Counted from the first letter of the stretch, positions 23,952 through 37,800 are shown. The stretch: 64,000 bases of DNA from Trogon surrucura (GCA_020746105.1 CM036620.1:43482706-43546705), one strand, 5' to 3'. The notes: generated from the letters alone by a model not told the origin. Translations and numbers: made by a program.

Positions 23952-25131
23952 ATTCAGAGGAAAAAGAAAAACAAAGGCCTAGAGGAGATAAGAGAATTGT
24001 TCTTGGCTTGCTCAGTAGAACCATGAAAACTACCAAACTGGGACTGAATAAGAGCAAGGATTTCCTTGGACTCACCACAGTAGTATGTTGAAGAAAGATT
24101 TGTTTGTCAGTAGTCTTTCTCCTTACCTACAATTTCTGTAAGACTCTTCCTCTCAACATTAATATTCTTTGACAGGTTGAGGTCCAAAAGTAGAACTCAC
24201 CAAACCTTGATCTTCCGATGATGCCTTCTGACTGCAGAGGCACTCTGGGAAAGAATACAAAATGTCTTTCATTTGGGATTTTTTTTTTGTATTTTTAAAA
24301 ATTTCATTTAATTTTCCTAGAGGAAAATAAATATCATTACAGAATATAAAATGTATGCAGCTAGGATACAGAAATTATAACCATATCTTGTCCAAGTGCA
24401 GAAAAACTATTTTTGCTACTTTTATGGAACTGAGTAGTATAAGATATGTCTGATGTCTTTGGGTCATCATTTTATATCAGGAGAAATGGGTTTCCAAGGG
24501 CATCTGGTTTTAAAGGATTTTTCTTCCTTCTCTTTCAAGGTCCATGTAGAAGTCTGTTATATGAACATATTAGTTTGTCCAACAGAAAAATATGGCTTTG
24601 GTACATAAATATCTTTTTTTTTTCAGCCATCTTTGCCTTAGGAAGCCCCAAGGCCATGCAACTCAAATAATATCTGAGAGCATCACTTTAGTACCTTAAG
24701 TTTCAGCTGACAAGGTGCCCTTGGTGCAAAAAAGCTTAGGGCATCAGACTAACATACAATTTCAGAAAACTGTGCCTTTGAGAAGACAGAAAGAAGGTCT
24801 TTCTTTAGAAAAATTCTGAGGCCGTCAGACTTGAACTCCCACATTACGTCAGGTAATTATATCAAACCCCTCAGTTATAGACAAAGAAATGTGCACTTCA
24901 CCATGTTAATCCATGCCAAATAAAAATACAACTAAACGAACAAACAAACAAGCAAGCAAACTTCCCCAAAGATGCCTTAGGGCATCGGCTTTGTTCAGGT
25001 AGTTTTTTGCTAGGATACCCCAATGGCATAAATGAATAATAAAATCCAACAGACAGACCATATTCCAGGTAGACCACACACACATGAAGGGAGAGATAAA
25101 GGAGGTCTATTTTCACTTTTTTTTTTTTTTG

Positions 25132-25290
25132 GAAGATAAGAAAAATGTGAATTGAAAAGGAAAGAAGAAATAGACGTTAATAAATAAAGATAACTTGAAA
25201 CAGAAAAGAAGAAGCCAGAAGGCACCACAGAGGATGAGGATGAGAGAGAAAATAGAGGAAGAAGTGATTAAAAAGAGAGAGGAAGGAAGG
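25132..25290 (+). repeat. Purine-rich low-complexity stretch
   Basis: Next to a T run the plus strand turns nearly all purine (GGAAGATAAGAAAAATG, GAAGAAGCCAGAAGG, AGAGAGAGGAAGGAAGG). Such tracts can form triplex structures; nothing else supports a function. Confidence 0.55.
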
Positions 25291-27949
25291 CAAATGGTTA
25301 AGCAGGGAATGACACAAATTTCTTCACACATAATATTATAAGCTGTAGTAGAACTGTATGACTGTCATATGCTATATTATATGCTACAGTAGGATTTTTA
25401 TAGACAAACTTTTGATACAGGCAGGACTAGACATTTTAAAACAGAAAGTAAGAGAAATTTAATCTCTAAAAAGTTCTAGTTTTACTGAGACACAACAAGA
25501 GTATGCAATTATAGATCAGCCAGAACAAAAGAGCAGTGGATAGGAAAAAAAAAGCAGCAAAAGTAGCTCCCATTCAGCCAAGTTGTATGTGTAAAATGGA
25601 TGCACAAAACACTTTCAGAAGAGATTCACATCTTTTATATTTGCTGATTTTTGTAGGAGTCACAGCAAATGTCTGTAGTAAGAGTTAAAAGAGACAGATG
25701 AAAGTAGAAGAGAAGAAAGAAAGAGAAAAAAGTGAAAAAGTTACCAAGACAACAAAGGCATTAAATCACTGACTCTAGTCTCCATCTTTAAAATACTGAT
25801 AATAAACTTCCCTTCCTCCTTTTTGTATTAAATTAATTATTGATTCTGGAATAATTTATTTCAGTTTAAGCTATGAACTTTTGCAGAGAATGGTTGCTGA
25901 TGTCCCAAAGATGCTGTAAAAGTTTTGTTGCTGGTGTGGTCTGCTTCTGTATTTCTAACCCATGTGATTTTATTTAATATATTTGTCTGAAGAAATGAAT
26001 GAGGAGGGCACCGGGTTTTCACGTCTAATGGTTTGTCTGTCTTTATGCAGAGTACAGGGCAGAGTAATTCAGTTCAGCAACATCTAGAAGTAATTTATAG
26101 TAACTAGTTGTTTTGTGGAACAAATTACATATTTAAGTTATATAGGAGACGATTATTGTGTACAAGCAGTAAGTATATTTATCCCACAGCTATTTACCAC
26201 CTGAAAGCAATGCCATGAAGGCTTGAGCAGGAAGAATGAAGGGCAGCTCTGCACACTGCAGGATCAAGCAAGCTGTTAATAGTAAAGGCTGGGTTAAACA
26301 CTTGTGACACATAGGATACGGGAATATGCTATCCGTTTTACTGATTTTAATCATCTTTATTGATTAAGGAAATGCTCGTTATAAAAATCCATGTTCCACG
26401 GTGATGTACTTAGAAGTTCTATGGAGAAGAGCTGGAAATACCTCAAGTGCCCCATGGTTTGCACAATTTTTATTTAGCTACAAGCTAGGTGCTTTGCATT
26501 AGAATTTGGCCGGTGGAGAAATCAAAGCAGAGAGGAGAAAAGAAGGGCATATACTTTCTTAATTAACTTTACTGAATACGTGAGGAAATTATACCTTTTG
26601 AAGTGAGACCCTCAGAATAATCCAGTGAATAAACTCCTCATGTGCTGACTTCATATATGCTACCAATTCCTTAGTTGGTGGAAACAGAGCAAAGTTAACT
26701 GTTAACCAAAGCACTGTATTTCTGCTAGCTGCTGAAAACCTTGGACGGTGAGTTTCCTGAAAGAGTTCTGAAATGTTTAAAGAAGTGATATGCTGTCATT
26801 CTTCTTGAAAGCATCCATGTAATGCATACTACATAATACTCTTGCAGTAGGAATAATAAAAAAAAAAAAAAGCACTCTGAAGGAATTCATGTGTGTCTCA
26901 CAGTAAATCTGCCATCCTTGTCATATTGCTAAAGCTAAACCCATGCATTTAAAAATATTAAATAAGAAAATGCAAGTGGAGAAATCTGTATAAGGAACAT
27001 TAGACTATTTGTAGAATATAAAGAACATTTGTATGGTAAAAAGCACATAAAGAGTAAAAAGAACATTAGAGTAAATACTGATTTATAATATATGTTTGAA
27101 AAGTATTCATAGAATTCAAAATGTATTTATAAACATTTTATACCAATTTCAGTGCTTTGGGTTTACATTAAATATCAACACAAATGGGGATATTAAAAAT
27201 TGACATTATTAGAGTGTTTATTTCCTGTACGTATTTTTCACACTTACATTTTCATAAATACAGGAGCATTCCATTCAACTTTTGGGTTATTTTCAGTCAT
27301 CGACTTTTAATGGTGCTAACATTTCAGGGGCCTATACTGGAGTACTAGTAGAAAAATACTGTCCATTTCTATGTATCTGCAGGGGGGAAAAAAATTCTAG
27401 GTGAATTATTTAACTATCATTTAACACTTTTAAATCTGCAATGGCTTCAAAGATCATGGAGAACTCAGAAAAAAAATGCAGAAGCCATTAAGTTAAAGTT
27501 GCTTATACAGGGAAAATCTATAGTATTTCTGAAAATATGCTTTATTCTATCTTAAAAAAAATCTCTGATGCTTGAACTCTAACAAAATATTCCTGCCAGA
27601 CAGATAATCAATTCATCTCTTTTTATGATCTTGTAACTTATTTCTCTAACTCTTGGTTAACATGACGTCTAGAAGCATGATGTACCATTTTTGTTTTAGT
27701 GTTATCAAAAGCATCCAAATTATTCTGAAGGAAAAATAATAAGAAGAAGAGGTGATGAGATTATGGCAATTAGGCGAGGCCACTGTATTCAGAGCAGGGA
27801 AGGAAATTTACGTTGTGACACTACCTGCATAAAAGTGACATCTGAATGAGATTGAGAAAGGAAGTGTTGAAAGACTATTAGATACGTAAGGAATTAAGAA
27901 TTAAGCTCTGGAGGACAGAGAACATGAAATGGCAGGTACATGGTGCAGG

Positions 27950-28372
27950 TCATAGAATCATAGAGTACCTCAGCTTGGAAGGGCCCCATAAAGATCGTCA
28001 AGTCCAACTCCCTGCTCCTCACAGAATGACCTGAAACTAAACCATATGAGTTAGAGCATTGTCCAGAGGCTCCTTGAACTCTCACAAGCTTGGTGCCGTG
28101 ATGAGTTCCCTGAGGAGCCCATTCCAGTGACTGATAAACCTCTAAGTGAAACTTTTCCCAATGTCCAGGCTAAAATTCCCCTAATGCAGCTTCATTCTAT
28201 TTCCTCATAGAATAATAGAATGTTAGGGATTGGAAGGGACCTCAAAAGATCTTCTAGTCCAACCCTCGTGTCCTATAGCTGGTCACCAGAGAGAGGAGAT
28301 CAGCACCTTGCCTTCCATTGCCCCTCTTCAGGAAGCTGTAGACTGTGGTGAGGTCACCCCTCAGCTTTCTCA
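27950..28372 (-). mobile_element. CR1 LINE, old 5'-truncated copy interrupted by another CR1
   Basis: On the minus strand this ends with a degenerate tail at 27950-27966 and the CR1 3' UTR. Plus-strand landmarks in order: AGTCCAACTCCCTGCTCCTC, AAACCATATGAGTTAGAGCATTGTCC, CTTGGTGCCGTGATGAGTTCC, CCAATGTCCAGGCTAAA and GCAGCTTCATTCTATTTCCTC. The element then resumes at 28267 with TGTCCTATAGCTGGTCACCAGAGAG and AGGTCACCCCTCAGC. Between 28207 and 28266 a separate CR1 tail is inserted. Minus-strand translation gives KLRGDLTTVYSFLKRGNGRQ, close to the CR1 ORF2 C-terminal block. Confidence 0.82.
28207..28266 (-). mobile_element. Very short CR1 insertion nested in an older CR1
   Basis: About 60 bp that begin with rev-comp tail units (ATAGAATAATAGAATG) followed by TTAGGGATTGGAAGGGACCTC and TCTAGTCCAACCCT, the extreme 3' end of a CR1. 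It splits the host CR1 exactly inside its TTCCCTCG-GTCCTGTCGCTGGTC-like stretch. CCTC occurs on both sides (28203-28206 and 28264-28267), compatible with a short target duplication. Confidence 0.75.
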
Positions 28373-28779
28373 GAGCATCCTGCAAAGTTGTCAGTAAGTG
28401 GGAAAGGATTAGTGGCAAGAGAGTACAGGACAGAGTGATTGGACTGACAAGGACTGATGACAGGACAGAAAGTGTCACAACACTGATGTAGCATTGAACC
28501 TGATTTCATATGTTTTGTACAAAAGAATTGTGGAAGATTACATTCTCTTGGTCACATTTAAAATATCACAACAACAGCTTCAGGTCTTCCTTTCTCAGTG
28601 GAAACTTTACCGGTAAGCTCAGAGGCAGAATCCAGTTCTTCCTAGCTTTCCTTCTGGGCTAAATTAATTCTTTATGAGGAATTCCAAGAAAAATCTTTTC
28701 TCTCCAGAAGATATGAGGCCAAGATTATGTTTCACGGCTCCATGCAAGAGGTGGACATGAAGTAGAATAGAGACACATT

Positions 28780-29060
28780 GTACCTCACAATGCCAAACCC
28801 ACCCACTGCACTGGCTGTGGGTGGCTGGTTGGGGCCATATTGGGGACATTTGGGTTTTGGACATAGAAGAGGTGCTGGGGGAAAACTTGAGATGAGGGAG
28901 CTGGAAGGATATCTGGGGACCTCAGACTAGTCCAGGCTGTCTGTGCTCCCTCCTGGGTGGTGCCGTTGCCCTCAGGATGGGCAGTGTGTGCTGGCAGCTG
29001 CCACATTCAACCACCCACACTTTTGCCAGGGTGGTGTGATCTGACCACAGAGCAGGGAAG
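28780..29060. other. GC-richer island of unknown nature
   Basis: Between AT-rich flanks this stretch has repeated TGG/GGG words on the plus strand (GGTGGCTGGTTGGGGCC, GGTGCTGGGGG, CTCCCTCCTGGGTGGTG). A minus frame of 73 codons crosses it without a domain. It could be a decayed repeat or part of an unrecognised transcript; nothing discriminates. Confidence 0.3.
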
Positions 29061-31884
29061 TTGTGTAATGTTTAAAATAATGCATAAATGTGTGTGGTTC
29101 AAGATTTTTTGATATCTTAGTCTATTTAGTCTCCTCACTCTCAGTTTGGTCTTAAACTGTGATACCCACTGAAACTCAAGAGTTTTTCATTGATGTTATC
29201 TTGGGATTTTAAGTCCATCTGTGTTTTCACGCAAAACTGAGTAGAATCACAACAGAATGTGGGTGCAAAACTTCACAGACGTGTACGGAGGAAAAAGCAT
29301 AGATGAATCTCTGCAGAGAACATTTGTCTAAATTGAAAAATATCACCTTCAAAATTTAAGAAAACATCATAGACTCAGAACATTGCTGTGCAAAAAAATT
29401 ACATCCACACATACTGGTTTTGCTGATGTATGATTACTGTATTCCTTAATGATTTAATTTTGTTTCCATCTTCCTGCTCCTTACCCTCTATTAGCAACAC
29501 CTAAATAAATATCTGTTTTTTAGATACAAATTATTGTGAATAGAAGCTTTCAAAAGCAAAACCTTCTTTAATCTCTGCGAGGCCTACAGATTTACTGAGA
29601 GAAATAAAAATTAATCTTAGATCTGGAGATCTGTGGTAACAGAATATCCTATAAACTACTAAGCATACAATATTTCTTTCCTTATTTTCACTTTAAATCT
29701 GTTGGTAACTCATACCTGAGAAAATTACTTTTTTTTTTAATTATTTAATAACAAGGTAAGAGATCAGATACAGTTTTATAATAACTTTTTCCTCCTATTT
29801 ATCTTGGTTTGATTACATTGTAATTTGTCAGCTGCTAGTTTGTCCACTAATTATGCTTTGTAAAATATTGGTCGCATCATGACTGCTTTTAGAAAAACTT
29901 GTTTTTTGAACATGGCTGGTTGCCATTAAGTGGTTTTATGGTTCCTGAAATCATAAAATAACAGCTGAGACATAATTTTTGCAGTCAGTAAGTGTAGATG
30001 TCCCCAAGTAGTCGTTATAGACAGCACTTGTTTATTTGACAAAGATAGCTTATTATTTGTGTCTAAAGTATCTGGGCAACCACACTTAACATTATCTGAC
30101 AGCTTATTATTAAAGTATTCAAGTGTTATAAACCATATTTCTCCCTAAAGATGAAGATAACTTTCAAAAGCACATCAGCTTTTTGCTTTGTGTCACATAA
30201 AAAGACATAAATAAAACAAAAAAATATTACTGGAACTCTATTAGAGATGTTGAACTTTGTAATATACTGTAGGTTCCATTTGGTAAAGGTTTGCAAGTGG
30301 ATGGGTTAAAACATTTCCAAAAATCGGATTTTAAGAACAGTATGAACACAAAGGTAACTTTGTGTATTTTTGTCATTTTCATTGGTATGTAACTCAAGTA
30401 CTAAAGATGTACACAATCTGATTACTTATAGAAAACAGTATGCAAGTGTAGCCCTGCAAACATTTATGCATGTGCTTACTCAGGTCAACGAGACTACTTA
30501 TGAATTACAGCCAATAGGTCTTTTTTTATAAGCACTTACTGCCTGGCATTATGCTCGCTACGCAGAGGGTAATGGATTATTCATGGCAACAAGCACATAA
30601 CCTACTAATAAATGTTTGCAGGATGGGCTTTAAGAACATTTGCAGGATTCATGTTGTCCGATACTAAATTCTGTCTGCAAATAAAGTGAAGTTTGTAATA
30701 AGAAATGAGTTGCATAGGTGCAATCGATGGTTTTTGTAGCTTATCATTTTAACATCGCATCAGCCCCTCTGGAAGCCTGCGCTTAATTTCCAAGCAGTGC
30801 CTAGGGCACTTTTGAGACTAGAAATGTATTTTTTTTTCAAGCGCTATCAGCAATATAAAGTTGAACAAAAGTTGAAAGAAGTGTTAACATAATTGTCATG
30901 TTTAAATCAATTCGCTTTGTGTCCTTTCAATTTTCCACATACACCATAGTGAATAGGTCTGTTGTCAGAACAACTTCTCATTAGAATATCAAAAATGGAA
31001 GTAAAATTATAGGAAATGGGTGTAATTTACCAGAATACAGGTATTTTGTCTCGTTATAATCATGCCATGAACATCTGGTTAACAAGAAAATGAAACAAAG
31101 TTTGTGTTTACCTTGTTCTGGTAGTAGTAGAGTTGTTAGAGTTATGATGGTCAGAGTGTCATTAAATGAGGAAAGGTTTGTAGAGAAATGGGAGACCAAT
31201 TTTTCATAGACCAGTTGATAGATCCATTGAAAGAGCTGGAGAAAGATGCAGTGGACTTTTCAGAAAGACCTTCTTCAGACCTGTAAGCCAAATCCTTTGC
31301 TAATTTTCTATTTTGCTAGACTATCTATCAGCTGTTATCAACTTTCAAACCACACCTCATATATTTCTTACATTATGGCTGTACAAAGAAGTTGGAGTTG
31401 GTAAACCCGCTTCAAGCTCATTTGTACTTGGAAATGTAAATCTAATGGAACATTTCATCATCATACAGCAATGTATAAACTGGATCCACGCAGCATGTTT
31501 GAATACTGACAAGTTGCTGCAATCTTTTAATCAACAATGCAAAAAAAAAAAATCTATTTCTGTATTAAAAAAAATAAATTATCCAGTAAATTCATAGGTC
31601 ATTTCTGAAAAGAGAAAAATGTAAAAAGTATTTTGGTAGGTTATATGTTCAAAATTATTTTCACTGTCCATGAAAAAGTAGCTGCTATCAACAAGATTGT
31701 TAGTGGAAAGAAAATCCATGCCTCTCAGGAAAGAAGCATGTCCAGTAATGCAAGTTGCTTTCTACCACCTATATTAATATCCACCTGAGCACCATCATTC
31801 AAAACCTGAAGCCCGTAGAATGCACACAAATGCAGGTTTATTTCCTTAAATTCATTAAAAGCCCTTCTAGAAGTACAAGCTTTC

Positions 31885-31900
31885 TTTTTTTTTTTTTTTT
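31885..31900 (+). repeat. Poly-T tract (16 T)
   Basis: Simple T run followed by GTTTGGGG. No retroposed body adjoins it. Confidence 0.85.
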
Positions 31901-34343
31901 GTTTGGGGTAGAAAGGGTGTGTATAAGAAGTCCTAAAGACCAGTCAAGAGACTCGTGGCTCTAGGTCCCAAATTTGGAAGTGGTTTAACCCTTTTTGAAT
32001 GAAGTGAAGCACGTTCTTATATTTTACCTTGTCCTACTCCATGTTTCACAGAGCTGACTGAAATAGTGATATTGAAGAAGCACTATAAAGTTACGACATT
32101 TTTCAATGGGAAAAATCACGGATATGAAAGCACAGAAAAACATCAAAAGAATGAAGCTGTTAAGGATGCATCAAGCTGTGGGTGAGGAAACTAACCAAAC
32201 TCCCAAACACAAGCATCCTCTCTTACAAAGAAGTTTCCAGGTGTACTGTGGCAATCAGAGAGATGCAGCCTAAAGGCACAGGGACTGCTGGTGATACCTA
32301 ATCAAAGAGAGGAGCAGGTGCTGTGCTCGAATCCCCCTCAGGCTCTAGAGAGCAGAGCTAGAATTCTTTGCAGCCATGGTGTACCTTCAGCCCACAGGGA
32401 GGAATTCATTGTGAAAGTGTATTTTGGGTAAGAGAGTTAAGGCTAATTTTCTTTTTAATTCCCTTTTTATTTTTAGTTTTTTTCTGCCTATGCCTAAGTA
32501 AATTATAAGCTATGTAAAGACATGGTGCTGGCAAAATGAAAGTCATATGAGAATATCTTTGTAGGACGTGAGTTTTTTCATACCTTCAGGTAGGGAGACA
32601 TGAATTATCTCTTTCTAATGCAGCTCCAGATTAGCTCTACATATTCAGTTTTGAATGTCACTCTTCGGGTTCTTGTGAAAAGTCAATAGAAGTGTATAAC
32701 AGTAATTCTAAAGACGAAACATAGTTTCCTAACATCTATGATGCATCCACAGGATAAATTGCTTACATGTAAATACACATCTGGTGTTCATGAAAACTTT
32801 AGGAACGTGTTCCACCGAATGCTGTTTGCAAAACTATCGTTATGTTTCCTCTCACTTCAAATTCAAGTACTTTCTGATGAAAGGTGCTTGTAATTAACAA
32901 AAATGGATTGGGAACTAAATGAAATCTAACTTTATGTGAGCCAAGGGAACAGCATTAAAAGTGCAAAGCTAGCAGCAGCAACAGAAATGTACTGTAGCAC
33001 CCACAAAACCTGCTTTAGTTTTCTAAAAATACATGCCAGTGCACCAGCTCTTATAAAATATGTTTGAAAGCACAATGCCAGCACCAGCATTTCAGAAATA
33101 TACACAGTTGCATGCTGAAAGCTGTGGTGAATGCCATAAAAATCCAAATCAGGACACACTCAGCAGCAACACGGTAACATTGAATTTCAGATCTTGCGCA
33201 GGTCAGCATGAACATTACAGAAATTTATATCAGGATATGTACAAAGTCATATCTTGGACTCTTGCTGTTGTAGCTGGCCCTTTTCTTTTATGCCTCCTGC
33301 CTTTCTTCATAATCTTTTGCAATGTGTTAAATTTTTAGTTCCCATAAAAATGAAACTGGTCCTCATAACTGATGTGTAAAACCAGGTTATCCTATGGTGA
33401 AATCCAAATCATAACAGATGTTCATATAATAATGCACACAAAATGTTTGTGAAATCCATATAAAAACCCTATAGTTGCCAGAACTCTAGCTGCCCTGAAA
33501 ATATGTATCTATGAGAAACTTTGTAAGAACTTTAACACTCAGCAACTTGATATCAACTTTTTAGTAGTGAGGCTTCAAAATAAATTCTGCTCTTCTTGCT
33601 ATTGCAGCTTAATGGAAAAACGTATATGCATGAAAAATTAGACTAAACAGAGATTTCATTTTCTTTCAGGGTTTTTAAGTTAATATCACAGTGTACCAAC
33701 GTTTCTGTGAACACAAGGGAATTTGCAGCAACTTCTCCATATAAGATTTAAAACTTGAGTTCCTCAATGTTGTTAAGTAGTTTTCACATTTTGCAGCTGT
33801 GTTGAACAAGTTGTGGATCTCTCACTGCAAGATGCTGTTGTCTAGAAACGACTCAGTTTGTTGTTACATACGATTCGTCATGTGGATGATATACACAGCT
33901 AGCACATTGTTGGCACTGAAGGGAAGAAAACACATAAACCAAACACTCTTAATAAGAGGATTTTTATAGCAGCATTTAGGTGAGAGGGAAGCCTCATATA
34001 AACAGTATCTCTCCTGAAGAAGTGATGTGCTTCACTTAGGTTGGATGCTTCAGAAGAGAGGACCAATTAAGGAGAGGATACCTATCCAATTATGTGCCCT
34101 TATGTCACAAACAGTTACGTGTCTTAATAAAAATTAACCTGTAACAAATCAGTTACATGGAGATGGACAGACGTCAGCCAGGGGCATTAGGTTGTGTTCT
34201 CAGTTCCTGGTAGAGACGACTCAGCAACACTACAGAAAATATGAAGTATGGGTAAGGAATTGAATTTAAATTCACTTGAGACTTCATTGATTCAGAGGGG
34301 ATTTTTGGAGACATGTAAGGGGATTCTATGATCCGTGTGCTGC

Positions 34344-34402
34344 CTATATAGTCCAAAGGAAGAGATTATTCTAGGAGGACTGATGCTTTGGACTGTATAT
34401 AG
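34344..34402. repeat. Imperfect inverted repeat (hairpin-forming)
   Basis: CTATATAGTCCAAAG at 34344-34358 pairs with CTTTGGACTGTATATAG at 34386-34402; one bulge separates two paired blocks, with a loop of 27 bases. There are no neighbouring features that would mark it as a terminator or transposon end. Confidence 0.75.
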
Positions 34403-34821
34403 ACAATTTCCAATCCAGTGTTGGTTTAAACTGAATTAACTCATTATCACTGTAGATTCTCACATCACAGATCTGCGGGTGCAGCAAATTTTTTAAATTA
34501 TCTAACCCATTTGTTTCATGGTTTCAACTGACTGATGGATTTGAGAAACAGTAGCCTCTAGCAGATCATAGCCTCTTCCTTTGCTGAGAAGAACTACCTG
34601 GAAGGTTGGAGTGCTACCAGAAGCTAATAAAAGTTTGAGACCACATTGAGAGCATACTCTTAGTTCTCTCACAGGATGAACAACTTGTTTCCACTTTGCT
34701 TATTTTCTGCCTCTTCTAGGCAATTTGAACCTGTGGTGACAGGATGATATTTCTACTCCTGAAAGGACATTTTCAAATGAGCTCCTGGAAAACCCTCATC
34801 AAGATTGTTGCTTCTTTACAA

Positions 34822-34876
34822 AATATAGGACATTTAGGTTCTCTTTTCAGAATATAGGACCTTTAGGTTCTTCAAT
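34822..34876 (+). repeat. 29-bp local tandem duplication
   Basis: AATATAGGACATTTAGGTTC at 34822 is followed 29 bp later by AATATAGGACCTTTAGGTTC at 34851, with one substitution across the shared 20 bases and CTTTTCAG between them. Confidence 0.8.
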
Positions 34877-37800
34877 TCGATACCACTGAACCCTCATAAA
34901 GTCCTCAGCATGTACATATGCAAGAGATGGAGACAGTAATCTGAATACCCAAATAAGAAATGGTTGTAGCACAACTAGAATTTTTGATTCACACTGACAT
35001 GTAAAATTTTTTCATCAGGTACAACTCCTTGTAAAATGTGAAAGTCGTGTGATGCTATCTCAGGATAAGTGGTGCTCAGCTAAGAAGCATCAATGTTACG
35101 TGCTTGCTAGGATTTTGTTGAATAGTTCAGAAACAAATAATAGTGAAACTTGTTATAAAATCTGAAATGCAGACATTGCTTTTTCAGATTATTTGCTTTC
35201 TCAAGCAAGTATCAGTGGTAGCTCTCCTAATACTTTAGAATTAGACAGAGCTGCAGAAGGTAAAGTATATACTGACTGCAGTGACTTGTTATACATTTCA
35301 AAATGCAGATGCCAAGAATGGAAAAACTGTTGGGCTTGTCAAATTCCTGCCTAAGCAATGCATATGTATCAGAAAAGAAAAGAAAAAAAAAAGCAACATT
35401 AAATGGTGCAGGAAAGGAAAACAGAGAAAGCTGGATATGTAACAGGGTTGAACAGTTCCTGTAAATAAATAAAAAAGAGTGTTATGTCCAGCTGTTCAAG
35501 CCTTAAAAATATTTTATTCAGTTCAAAAGAAAACCTGCATTTTATATTACTTATATGGCTGGTCATTCAACTTGACAGGCATATACAAAACTTTTTTTTT
35601 CAATTGCAGAATGGAAATAGAAATAAAAACCCCACTATCTACCAAGAGGATAATTGATTCCAAATAAAAAAAAAAAAGTCTGCCCTTAGTGCTGTCTGTT
35701 GACCCATAAATCATAGATCAAAATCCCTCCTATAAAATATTGAAGCAAGGCTTATACTCCTCAGGCATAGATTGGCACTTTAATGATTTGCACATACTAA
35801 AGGCAATTTGAATCCAAAATAAATTCAGAATGCTGTACTGGTGTCTGATTTCATCTCAATTTTATAGCCATCTGCTTGTGACAACTCCAATCATTACGTT
35901 TCTGAAAAGGAGATGGACATTCATTAAAAGTACATTTGAATATGCAAACCATAGGAATGTTCACTTTAATGGGATCAATATTTTCTCCCTCACAGTTCTC
36001 TAGATATAGGCCAATATCTAACAGATACGGTCAACAGCTCATATGGCTAACTGTTTCACAATACAAATCAGTTTTAATCTTCAATGCCACTTTTTTTTTT
36101 CTACTTTGTTTTCTGGAATGAGATACCCAGCTATTGTTTTTCAGATAGCAAGATTATGTTTCTTCTGAAGACATTGCTTCTGTAAACAGAATTTCCTCTC
36201 TTCTCTGTTCTCAAATGACATGCCTCATTTTTCCTAATGAAAAATGTGCAAACTAATGCAGGTAGAACATATCAAGCAGATAATAAATTGCTGCCAGGAT
36301 TGGCTTGCCAATGATACGAACTATTACTAAAGTTGTGACAATTTCTGTGGAGGCCTTAATTGTGTCCCCAAATAGAAAGTCAAGACTTCTTTTATTTTAT
36401 ATAGGTGACATCTGCAAAATATTTAGTTGTCCTCTACTCTTTCAGTGACTTCTCTTTGTTCTCAGACGGTACACACGCTTTTTTCATTCTTTGTTCGCTT
36501 GATTAAAAGACAAAAAACCATCAATACAATTAAACTACAATCAGGCTTTGAACCAAACCATATGCTCCTTTTTCCTCATTACATAAAAGAAATTGCAGGC
36601 CATTAAGTACCAAACCTTTGCCCTTAGCCGTACTTTTACACTTTAAGGAGACTAACTGTTTTGATATAGCTGGAATTGTGTATGAAAATCCTGAGAAATA
36701 CAATGACACCTGATAACACTTTTAAAAGTTTGAAGGCCATATTTAAACTGTTTTGAAGCAATGGCTCTAAGAGAGAGATTTTTCATAATTTAAATTGGTG
36801 AGTTTTGTTCTATACCAGAAGATACTGGTATAAAAAAAAATCTTATTTTATGTAGTATAGCAGAATGAGGCAATAAATTGCTTTAAATTAGTTTTGATGT
36901 GCTATGAATTAGAGCCCCAAAACATAGAAACACTTTATTAAAAAGTCTACAATGACTGTACAGCAAAATCATCATTGTTTAGCTGTCATAACTGCATCTC
37001 TTTACAATAGGTTGGTGTAAGTTTAGTCTTAAATCCAACTGTCCTGTGTTCACAGTATTTGATTTCAGGATAATGGCAACATCTTCTTACCTTACTTGTT
37101 CTTGGGTAAGAGATAGGTGATTTCAGCCATAACACACTTTTAATGAGATTTTGGTCATGGACTAAACTTGGAGCAATGTTCTCTGCTGGGATAAATTTTT
37201 CCAGTGCCAGCTTCATACAATCTGTATTCCAAAGTTATGATAATACAAGACAGAACACATTTTGTATCCTGGCAGGTAAACTTCCATAAGAATCTTTCAA
37301 GGCTGAGCTATATGAAGCAGGATTTGCTAGAAAGAGCCATTGTGAGCTGCTGAGACATTAAAGAACAAGCATTGGCAAAGAGAACAGTGGTATCCTGGAA
37401 TTATCCATCAAGCACTAGTGCATTCCCAGGTTCATCTGAATTTTTCTGGAGCTTGCAAAGTAAGTCTGACAAGTCCAAAGAATTGCTGGTTTTCCCACAG
37501 GGATATCTCTCCATCTGAGTCACTATTTTTTCTCCTACTGTGTTCTTTGAAGAACAATGCTATATGCCCAGTTCTTGGATAATAGCCTTTCTGAACATAG
37601 TCATATGTCAATTAGTTCTTTCTTTTACCACTGCTATTATCAAGTCATGATTAGTATTCTCTCATCCATACCAGGTACATGTTGGCTGATGTTTTTAGCT
37701 ACTGCTTGTAAATATCTGGTCCAAAGATGCTGTTTGTTCACTAGGTCTTGTATTTCAGAATCAGATATTTCTCTAGAGAAGACATCGTAAAAGATTTTCT

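Larger units (their letters stand above)
22934..27949. other. AT-rich intergenic DNA, gene desert
   Basis: No gene or repeat family recognised. Poly-T runs occur at 23934-23951 and about 25119-25132, a purine-rich stretch at 25132-25290 and another at 25680-25740, and an A run at 26859-26871. Short open frames (up to 74 codons) show only translated low-complexity sequence. Confidence 0.5.

Noticed and set aside
32160..32480. Possible LTR of an endogenous retrovirus
   Set aside because: I could find no TG...CA ends, primer-binding site, polypurine tract or second LTR; only a mild rise in GC and a T-rich end.
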